64,000 bases of DNA from Bimastos eiseni. Its lineage: Eukaryota > Annelida > Clitellata > Crassiclitellata > Lumbricidae. Made by a program: the position numbers and the translations under genes. Positions 54,841 to 64,000 of the stretch are shown one piece after another. Positions within the stretch are counted from its first letter, which is position 1; each line of letters starts with the position of its first letter. The stretch spans positions 558,001-622,000 of the forward strand of contig OY365815.1 in NCBI GenBank assembly GCA_959347315.1, written 5' to 3'. Under the pieces are notes generated by a model. It searched no databases. It was not told where the DNA came from and saw nothing but the letters and a program-made list of their open reading frames with translations.

Positions 54841-55645
54841 TTTGATTGGTCACTGCACTCTCTGTTTCTTAAACTGTTTGATTGGTCACTGCTCTCTCTG
54901 TTTCTTCTACTGTTTGATTAGTCACTGCTCTCTCTGTTTCTTTTACTGTTTGATTGGTGACTGCTCTCTCTTTTTCTTCTACTGTTTGATTTGTCACTGC
55001 TCTCTCTGTTTCTTCTACTGTTTGATACATCACTGCTCTCTCTGTTTCTTCTACTGTTTGACCTTTCACTGCTCTCTTTGTTTCTTCTACTGTTTGATTG
55101 GTCACTACTCTCTCTGTTTCTTCTACTGTTTGATAGATCACTGCTCTCTCTCTCCTTCTTCTGCTGTTTGATACATGACTGCTCTCTCTGTTTCTTCTAC
55201 TGTGTGATACATCACTGCTCTCTCTGTTTCTTCTACTGTTTGATTTGTCACTGCTCTCTCTGTTTCTTCTACTGTTTGATTGGTCACTGCTCTCTCTGTT
55301 TCTTCTACTGTGTGATACATCACTGCTCCCTCTGTTTCTTCTACTGTTTGATACATCACTGCTCTCTGTGTTTCTTCTACTGTTTGATTGGTCACTACTC
55401 TCTCTGTTTCTTCTACTGTTTGATTGGTCACTGCACTCTCTGTTTCTTAAACTGTTTGATTGGTCACTGCTCTCTCTGTTTCTTCTACTGTTTGATTGGT
55501 GACTGCTCTCTCTTTTTCTTCTACTGTTTGATTTGTCACTGCTCTCTCTGTTTCTTCTACTGTTTGATACATCACTGCTTTCTCTGTTTCTTCTACTGTT
55601 TGACCTTTCACTGCTCTCTTTGTTTCTTCTACTGTTTGATTCTAG

Positions 55646-57047
55646 GCCTAGGCCAACAAACATCCATCATACATTAAGGACGCCTATGACTTCATAAACA
55701 TAATCAGAGACACTACAATAAAACCACACTATATCTTAGTCACAGGTGATGTCACACTATTATATACAGATATGAACGTAGATAGAACCATCACTACTGT
55801 AAAAGAATTCTTCCGTAAAAATCCAAAAACTTACAGACCAGACGCTGAACTCTTAGAACTCCTGGAAATAGCAATGAAAACTGATGACTTCTCCTTCTGC
55901 AACAAACTCTTCCCACAAATGTTTGGGACAGCTATGGGGGAAGAATTTTTGCACGTAACTTAGCAAACATGTACCTGGTGGAATTCGACCAAAAAGCAAT
56001 GGAGGCCTTCCACATTCACCCACTTGACTTCTTCCGGTTTCTTGACGATATCTCCTTCATATGGCCCGGTACAGTCGAGGAGCTAAAACAATATGAGGCA
56101 TTTCTAAATTCTTTAATCCCTGACATTACAGGAACCTTAACATACAATGACACTGAATTTAACTTCCTTGACACAACGATTTCTAGCTACACAGACCAGG
56201 ACAGGACTACACTGCAGACGAGAGTTTATTTTAAACAGACAGACACGCACCAATTACTGCACAGCTCATCATTCCATCCCAAACACACATTCACTGGCAT
56301 TCTGAAATCCCAAATTTTAAGATTTAAGAGATTATCTTCATTTAATTTAGAACGGACTTCGATTACTCATGAAAGACACTATTTGACAGTCCGTTACACA
56401 GAGGATATATAGCAAACGACTACTAAGGGAAACCAAGACTAACACATGGACCAGACGTGAAAAGAGTCCTTAAACTAAGAACACCGATAATAATCTCCTC
56501 CCTCCCAGTAGTCATTCCGTACAACCCACTGTCTATGAGCATATTTTATTAATGGAAAAAAATCCTCATGCAAGATAATAATACACTGCAGCATTACCGC
56601 ATAATACCAGCCCACTCTAGAAATAGGAACCTAAAAGCTCCACGTAAAAATAGGCCTATAAAACCCACGCAAAATACTAACATAGGTTCAAACAAATGTA
56701 ACACACCTTCATGCACACAATCATGCCCATACATAACAGTCTCCAAAACATACTCAAGCACATACACACGCCGCAAGTACACCATAAACAAGCGACTAGG
56801 CTGCCAAGGCACTAACACAATCTACCTAATAACTTGTAGCGCCTGCAACGAACAATACATAGACCACACACAAGGCAAAGTAGTAGAAGGCCTATTAGAA
56901 CACATCCACAATATAACGAATCAGCATAATAACCCACTAGCAAACCACTTCAACTCAAACAACCACTCACTAGAAAATGTTACAGTTATGCCAACAGTCA
57001 CTGTTGCTGCATTAGAAATGGCTCTTTTCAGGCCAACAGCAATATAA
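55646..57047 (+). pseudogene. U30: PLE unit right of the minisatellite
   Basis: RT-a to 55963 with GTAMGEEFL; RT-b 55969-56412 is open with DDISFIWPGT and no AT insertion, but with private changes (TGTLTYND, EFNFLDTT, THERHYL). GIY-YIG region 56427-57047 is broken by TAA 56550-56552 (Glu of the YEWKK stretch), then open from 56568. Tract is short, 57152-57211. Confidence 0.86.
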
Positions 57048-57365
57048 TAGGTAGGCCATCTGTAAGTTATGACGCTTATTTGTTATATTGTGGATGTGTT
57101 CTAATAGGCCTTCTATTCGTCGTCATCAAACTCAGCAGCATCGGCACTGCATCGTCGTCATCATCATCCTCACCATCATCATCATAATCATCATCATCAC
57201 CATCACCACCACACCAACCTTTACCGCCATGATCACATCCACCAGCACCATTATCATATGCATCATCAGACCTCACCCGCCATCTGTGATTCTCCCATCA
57301 ACGAACTGTGCCCGTGCTCAACAATCACCTCGTGATTCGACACCTAACCCTGACCCTGACCCTAG

Positions 57366-58766
57366 GCCCTGGCCAACAAACAACCATCATACATTAAGGA
57401 CGCCTATGACTCCATAAACAGAATCAGAGACACTACAATAAAACCACACTATATCTTAGTCACAGGTGATGTCACAGCATTATATACAGATATGAACGTA
57501 GATAGAACCATCACTACCGTAAAAGAATTCTTCCGTAAAAATCCAAAAACTAACAGACCAGACGCTGAACTCTTAGAACTCCTGGAAATAGCAATGAAAA
57601 CTGATGACTTCTCCTTCTGCAACAAACTCTTCCCACAAATGTTTGGGACAGCTATGGGGGAAGAACCTTTGCACGTAACTTAGCAAACCTGTAACTGGTA
57701 GAATTCGACCAAAAAGCAATGGAGGCCTTCCACATTCACCCACTTGACTTCTTCCGGTTTCTTGACGATATCTCCTTCATATGGCCCGGTACTGTCGAGG
57801 GGCTAAAACAATATGAGGCATTTCTAAATTCTTTAATCCCTGACATTACAGTAACCTTAACATACAATGACACTGAAATTAACTTCCTTGACACAACGAT
57901 TTCTAGATACACAGACCAGGACAGGACTACACTGCAGACGAGAGTTTATTTAAACAGACAGACACGCACCAATTACTGCACAGCTCATCATTCCATCCCA
58001 AACACACATTCACTGGCATTCTGAAATCCCAAATTTTAAGATTTAAGAGATTATCTTCATTTAATTTAGAACGGACTTCGATTACTCATGTAAGACACTA
58101 TTTGACAGTCCGTTACACAGAGGATATATAGCAAACGACTACTAAGGGAAACTAAGACTAACACATGGACCAGACGTGAAAAGAGTCCTAAAACTAAGAA
58201 CACCGATAACAATCTCCTCCCTCCCAGTAGTCATTCCGTACAACCCACTATCTGTGCGCATATTTTATGAATGGAAGAAAATCCTCATGCAAGATAATAA
58301 TACACTGCAGCATTACCGCATAATACCAGCCCACTCTAGAAATAGGAACCTAAAAGCTCCACGTAAAAATAAGCCTATAAAACCCTCGCAAAATACTAAC
58401 ATAGGTACAAACAAATGTAACACACCTTCATGCACACAATCATGCCCAGACATAACAGTCTCCAAAACATACTCAAGCACATACACACGCCGCAAGTACA
58501 TCACAATCAAGCGACTAGGCTGCCAAGGCACTAACACAATCTACCTAATAACTTGTAGCGCCTGCAACGAACAATACATAGACCACACACAAGGCAAAGT
58601 AGTATAAGGACTATTAGAACACATCCACAATATAACGAATGAGCATAATAACCCACTAGCAAACCACTTCAACTCAAACAACCACTCACTAGAAAATGTT
58701 ACAGTTATGCGAACAGTCACTGTTGCTGCATTAGAAATGGCTCTTTTCAGGCCAACAGTAATATAA
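57366..58766 (+). pseudogene. U31: PLE unit with private breaks
   Basis: RT-a to 57683. RT-b has TAA at 57692-57694 (Tyr of NMYLV), and loses one T near 57948, which ends its frame at 58024. GIY-YIG from 58146 stops at TAA 58605-58607 (Glu of VVEGL). Tract 58871-58921, among the shortest in the window. Confidence 0.86.
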
Positions 58767-59075
58767 TAGGTAGGCCTTCTGTGGGTTATTACGCTTATTT
58801 GTTATATTGTGGATGTGTTCTAATAGGCCTTCTATTCGTCCTCATCAAACTCAGCAGCATCGGCACTGCATCGTCGTCATCATCATCCTCACCATCATCA
58901 TCATCATCATCATGACCACTACCCCAACCATTACCGCCATGATCACTTCCACCAGCACCATTATCATATGCATCATCAGACCTCACCCGCCATCTGTGAT
59001 TCTCTCATCAACGAACTGTGCCCGTGCTCAACAATCACCTCGTGATTCGACACCTAACCCTGACCCTGACCCTAG

Positions 59076-60477
59076 GCCCTGGCCAACAAACATCCATCAT
59101 ACATTAAGGACGCCTATGACTTCATAAACAGAATCAGAGACACTACAATAAAACCACACTATATCTTAGTCACAGGTGATGTTACAGCATTATATACAAA
59201 TATGAACGTAGATAGAACCATCACTTCTGTAAGAGAATTCTTCCGTAAAAATCCAAAAACTAAAAGACTAGACGCTGAACTCTTAGAACTCCCGGAAATA
59301 GCAATGAAAACTGATGACTTCTCCTTCTGCAACAAACTCTTCCCACAAATGTTTGGGACAGCTATGGGGGAAGAACCTTTGCACGTAACTTAGCAAACCT
59401 GTAACTGGTAGAATTCGACCAAAAAGCAATGGAGGCCTTCCACATTCACCCACTAGACTTCTTCCGGTTTCTTGACGATATCTCCTTCATATGGCCCGGT
59501 ACTGCCGAGGAGCTAAAACAATATGAGGTATTTCTAAATTCTTTAATCCCTGGCATTACAGTAACCTTAACATACAATGACACTGAAATTAACTTCCTTG
59601 ACACAACGATTTCTAGATACACAGACCAGGACAGGACTACACTGCAGACGAGAGTTTATTTTAAACAGACAGACACGCACCAATTACTGCACAGCTCATC
59701 ATTCCATCCCAAACACACATTCACTGGCATTCTGAAATCCAAAATTTTAAGATTTAAGAGATTATCTTCATTTAATTTAGAACGGACTTCGATTACTCAT
59801 GTAAGACACTATTTGACAGTCCGTTACACAGAGGATATATAGCAAACGACTACTAAGGGAAACTAAGACTAACACATGGACCAGACGTGAAAAGAGTCCT
59901 AAAACTAAGAACACCGATAACAATCTCCTCCCTCTCAGTAGTCATTCCATACAACCCACTATCTCTGCGCATATTTTATGAATGGAAGAAAATCCTCATG
60001 CAAGATAATAATACACTGCAGCATTACCGCATAATACCAGCCTAATCTAGAAATAGGAACCTAAAAGCTCCACGTAAAAATAAGCCTATAAAACCCACGC
60101 AAAATACTAACATAGGTTCAAACAAATGTAACACATCTTCATGCACACAATCATGCCCATACATAACAGTCTCCAAAACATACTCAAGCACATACACACG
60201 CCGCAAGTACACCATAATCAAGCGACTAGGCTGCCAAGGCACGAACACAATCTACCTAATAACTTGTGGCGCCTGCAACGAGCAATACATAGACCACACA
60301 CAAGGCAAAGTAGTAGAAGGCCTATTAGAACACATCCACAATATAACGAATCAGCATAATAACCCACTAGCAAACCACTTCAACTCAAACAACCACTCAC
60401 TAGAAAATGTTACAGTTATGCCAACAGTCACTGTTGCTGCATTAGAAATGGCTCTTTTCAGGCCAACAGTAATATAA
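59076..60477 (+). pseudogene. U32: PLE unit with private breaks and following partial duplication
   Basis: RT-a to 59393 with Leu to Pro (LLELPEI) and Lys to Arg changes. RT-b has the same CTGTAA change as U31 (TAA 59402-59404), then is open 59429-59842. GIY-YIG from 59857 has TAA 60043-60045 replacing the His of PAHSR. First TCA tract 60582-60641. Confidence 0.85.
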
Positions 60478-60603
60478 TAGGTAGGCCTTCTATGGGTTAT
60501 TACGCTTATTTGTTATATTGTGGATGTGTCCTAATAGGCCTTCTATTCGTCGTCATCAAACTCGGCAGCATCGGCACTGCATCGTCGTCATCATCATCCT
60601 CAC

Positions 60604-60635
<32 letters not shown>

Positions 60636-60752
60636 CCACCACCCCAACCATTACCGCCATGATCACATCCACCAGCACCATTATCATAAGCATCATCAGA
60701 CCTCTCCCGCCATCTGTGATTCTCCTATCAACGAACTGTGCCCGTCCTAGAA

Positions 60753-61068
60753 CTATTAGAACACATCCACAATCTAACGAATCAGCATATTAACCCACTA
60801 GCAAACCACTTCAACTCAAACAACCACTCACTAGAAAATGTTACAGTTATGCCAACAGTCACTGTTGCGGCATTAGAAATGGCTCTTTTCAGGCCAACAG
60901 TAATATAATAGGTAGGCCTTCTATGGGTTATTACGCTTATTTGTTATATTGTGGATGTGTTCTAATAGGCCTTCTAATCGTCCTCATCAAACTCGGCAGC
61001 ATCGGCACTGCATCGTCGTCATCATCATCCTCACCATCATCATCATCATCCTCACCATCATCATCATC

Positions 61069-61100
<32 letters not shown>

Positions 61101-61215
61101 CATCACCACCCCAAAGCATTACCGCCATGATCACATCCACCAGCACCATTATCATATGCATCATCAGACCTCACCCGCCATCTGTGATTCTCCCATCAAC
61201 GAACTGTGCCCGTCC
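60753..61215 (+). repeat. Partial duplication inside U32 (GIY-YIG end, 3' region, TCA tract)
   Basis: From CTATTAGAACACATCC at 60753 the sequence repeats 60322 onward, offset 431, through the nuclease end (TAA at 60906-60908), the right inverted-repeat arm and a longer TCA tract (61012-61109), and rejoins the normal unit after GTGCCCGTCCT. The two copies differ by scattered substitutions. It accounts for the 2188-bp spacing. The left breakpoint lies in the left inverted-repeat arm. Confidence 0.9.
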
Positions 61216-61263
61216 TCAACAATCACCTCGTGATTCGACACCTAACCCTGACCCTCACCCTAG

Positions 61264-62667
61264 GTCCTGGCCAACAAACATTCATCATACATTAAGGACG
61301 CCTATGACTTCATAAACAGAATCAGAGACACTACAATAAAACCACACTATATCTTAGTCACAGGTGATGTCACAGCATTATATACAGATATGAACGTAGA
61401 TAGAACCATCACTACTGTAAAAGAATTCTTCCGTAAAAATCCAAAAACTAACAGACTAGACGCTGAACTCTTAGAACTCCTCGAAATAGCAATGAAAACT
61501 GATGACTTCTCCTTCTGCAACAAACTCTTCCCACAAATTTTTGGGACAGCTATGGGGGAAGAACCTTTGCACGTCACTTAGCAAACATGTACCTGGTAGA
61601 ATTTGACCAAAAAGCAATGGAGGCCTTTCACATTCACCCACTTGACTTCTTCCGGTTTCTTGACGATATCTCCTTCATATGGCCCGGTACTGTCGAGGAG
61701 CTAAAACAATATGAGGCATTTCTAAATTCTTTAATCCCTGACATTACAGTAACCTTAACATACAATGACACTGAAATATTAACTTCCTCGACACAACGAT
61801 TTCTAGATACACAGACCAGGACAGGACTACACTGCAGACGAGAGTTTATTTTAAACAGACAGACACGCACCAATTACTGCACAGCTCATCATTCCATCCC
61901 AAACACACATTCACTGGCATTCTGATATCCCAAATTTTAAGATTTAAGAGATTATCTTCATTTAATTTAGAACGGACTTCGATTACTCATGTAAGACACT
62001 ATTTGACAGTCCGTTACACAGAGGATATATAGCAAACGACTACTAAGGGAAACTAAGACTAACACATGGACCAGACGTGAAAAGAGTCCTAAAACTAAGA
62101 ACACCGATAACAATCTCCTCCCTCCCAGTAGTCATTCCGTACAACCCACTATCTATGCGCATATTTTATGAATGGAAGAAAATCCTCATGCAAGATAATA
62201 ATACACTGCAGCATTACCGCATAATACCAGCCCACTCTAGAAATTGGAACCTAAGAGCTCCACGTAAAAATAAGCCTATAAAACCCACGAAAAATACTAA
62301 CATAGGTTCAAACAAATGTAACACACCTTCATGCACACAATCATACCCATACATAACAGTCTCCAAAACATACTCAAGCACATACACACGCCGCAAGTAC
62401 ACCATAATCAAGCGACTAGGCTGCCAAGGCACTAACACAATCTACCTAATAACTTGTAGCGCCTGCAACGAACAATACATAGACCACACACATGGCAAAG
62501 TAGTAGAAGGCCTATTAGAACACATCCACAATATAACGAATCAGCATAATAACCCACTAGCAAACCACTTCAACTCAAACAACCACTCACTAGAAAATGT
62601 TACAGTTATGCCAACAGTCACTGTTGCTGCATTAGAAATGGCTCTTTTCAGGCCAACAGTAATATAA
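61264..62667 (+). pseudogene. U33: PLE unit, AT insertion without the TGA
   Basis: RT-a to 61581 with Met to Ile (PQIFGTAM). RT-b from 61587 keeps the Trp after motif C (FIWPGT) but has the AT insertion near 61777, ending the frame at 61925. GIY-YIG 62047-62667 is open, with the 9-bp deletion and private changes (NLRAPRK, QSYPY, HTHGKVV). Tract 62772-62831. Confidence 0.86.
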
Positions 62668-62793
62668 TAGGTAGGCCATCTGTAAGTTATTACGCTTATT
62701 TGTTATATTGTGGATGTGTTCTAATAGGCCTTCTATTCGTCCTCATCAAACTCAGCAGCATCGGCACTGCATCGTCGTCATCCTCATCCTCAC

Positions 62794-62825
<32 letters not shown>

Positions 62826-62985
62826 CCTCCACCCCAACCATTACCGCCATGATCACATCCACCAGCACCATTATCATATGCTTCATCAGACCTCACCTGC
62901 CATCTGTGATTCTCCCTTCAACGAACTGTGCCCGTCCTCAACAATCACCTCGTGATTCGACACCTAACCCTGACCCAGACCCTAG

Positions 62986-64000
62986 GCCCTGGCCAACAAA
63001 CATCCATCATACATTAAGGACGCCTATGACTTCATAAGCAGAATCAGAGACACTACAACAAAACCACACTATATCTTAGTCACAGGTGATGTCATAGCAT
63101 TATATACAGATATGAACGTAGATAGAACCATCACTACTGTAAAAGAATTCTTCCGTAAAAATCCAAAAACTAACAGACCAGACGCTGAACTCTTAGAACT
63201 CCTGGAAATAGCAATGAAAACTGATGACTTCTCCTTCTGCAACCAACTCTTCCCACAAATGTTTGGGACAGCTATGGGGGACGAACCTTTGCACGTAACT
63301 TAGCAAACATGTACCTGGTAGAATTTGACCAAAAAGCAATGGAGGCCTTCCACATTCACCCACTTGACTTCTTCCGGTTTCTTGACGATATCTCCGTCAT
63401 ATGGCCCGGTACTGTCGAGGAGCTAAAACAATATGAGGCATTTCTAAATTCTTTTATCCCTGACATTACAGTAACCTTAACATACAATGACACTGAAATT
63501 AACTTCCTTGACACAACGATTTCTAGATACACAGACCAGGACAGGACTACACTGCAGACGAGAGTTTATTTTAAACAGACAGACACGCACCAATTACTGC
63601 ACAGCTCATCATTCCATCCCAAACACACATTCACTGGCATTCTGAAATCCCAAATTTTAAGATTTAAGAGATTATCTTTATTTTAATTAGAACGGACTTC
63701 GATTACTCATGTAAGACACTATTTGACAGTCCGTTACACAGAGGATATATAGCAAACGACTACTACGGGAAACTAAGACTAACACATGGACCAGACGTGA
63801 AAAGAGTCTTAAAACTAAGAACACCGATAACAATCTCCTCCCTCCCAGTAGTCATTCCGTACAACCCACTATCTATGCGCATATTTTATGAATGGAAGAA
63901 AATCCTCATGCAAGATAATAATACACTGCAGCATTACCGCATAATACCAGCCCACTCTAGAAATAGGAACCTAAGAGCTCCACGTAAAAATAAGCCTATA
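62986..64000 (+). pseudogene. U34: PLE unit cut by the window end; TAA replaced by TAC
   Basis: RT-a to 63303 (GTAMGDE); RT-b 63309-63686 with Phe to Val (DDISVIW), ended early by a small rearrangement CTTTATTTTAATTAG that gives TAA. The codon before the GIY-YIG segment is TAC (63764-63766) where the other units have TAA. The GIY-YIG segment starts at 63767 and is open to the window edge. Confidence 0.86.

Larger units (their letters stand above)
50687..55641 (+). repeat. 36-bp pyrimidine-rich minisatellite, about 137 copies
   Basis: A tandem array of a 36-base unit of the form TCACTGCTCTCTCTGTTT plus CTTCTACTGTTTGATTGG, with a common variant in which GATTGG is GATACA. A few longer units (CTCTCTCTCTCC, CTTTCTTTTT) shift the phase by 2 bases. 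Because 36 is a multiple of three, long frames stay open on both strands (for example SLLSLFLLLFDW on +, TVEETERAVTNQ on -), but they break at the 2-base shifts and overlap in several frames, so I do not call genes. No similarity to the PLE monomer is visible. The right junction falls at CTAGGCC, the start point of the RT segment. Confidence 0.95.
55642..64000 (+). repeat. Satellite array of PLE-derived monomers, block 2 (U30-U34), divergent
   Basis: Five more units in the same orientation have anchors at 55772, 57492, 59202, 61390 and 63112. Spacings are 1720, 1710, 2188 and 1722 bp; the 2188-bp step contains a partial duplication. These units carry many private substitutions and stops not seen in block 1, and four of the five keep the motif B residues as GTAMGEE or GTAMGDE rather than GTAMREE. 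This fits less homogenised, possibly edge-of-array copies. The last unit is cut by the window end. Confidence 0.93.

Noticed and set aside
50687..55641. CRISPR-like array (about 36-bp period)
   Set aside because: Repeats are directly adjacent with no unique spacers, and the setting is eukaryotic.
1..64000. A bacterial operon or phage repeat region
   Set aside because: No ribosome binding sites or intact genes; PLE reverse transcriptase, microsatellites and satellite structure point to a eukaryote.

Overview
This 64 kb window is eukaryotic, very probably animal, repetitive DNA with no host gene that I can recognise. It is a head-to-tail satellite array whose monomer, 1.71-1.75 kb long, is a 5'-truncated and decayed Penelope-like retroelement (PLE). 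Every copy lies on the + strand. The PLE identity rests on a reverse transcriptase with motif A (GDVTALYT), motif B (Q-x-FGTAMG-like), motif C (RFLDDI), a following INFLDTTI motif and a thumb-like SFHPKHT stretch. This is followed by a Cys-rich linker and a GIY-YIG-like endonuclease domain (TIYLITCSACNEQYI). No complete reading frame survives.

Layout. Positions 1-50686 hold the 3' part of one unit (U0) and 29 further units (U1-U29), strongly homogenised and arranged in higher-order patterns. The clearest is a trimer of 5246 bp. Positions 50687-55641 are a different repeat, a pyrimidine-rich 36-bp minisatellite that replaces the middle of unit U29. Positions 55642-64000 hold five more divergent PLE units (U30-U34). 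One of these (U32) has an internal partial duplication, and the window ends inside U34.

Within a unit the order is: RT segment a (motifs A and B), a frameshift shared by all units, RT segment b (motif C to thumb), a stop codon, the GIY-YIG segment, a 3' non-coding piece, a (TCA)n tract, and a linker of about 150 bp ending in four degenerate CCCTAA-like hexamers. The end of the GIY-YIG segment and the 3' non-coding piece form a 54-bp inverted repeat (50 of 54 positions complementary in U0) around a 124-nt loop.

How the parts work together. Nothing here looks able to transpose. The RT lacks its N-terminal finger motifs and is frameshifted, and the endonuclease has lost the expected catalytic Arg and the region where its Glu should lie. 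The array is best read as a retroelement fragment that became a satellite and was then spread by unequal exchange and gene conversion. Frame openness over one or two hundred codons mainly reflects copying of the same sequence. Open frames that depend on GTG starts are not meaningful in a eukaryote.
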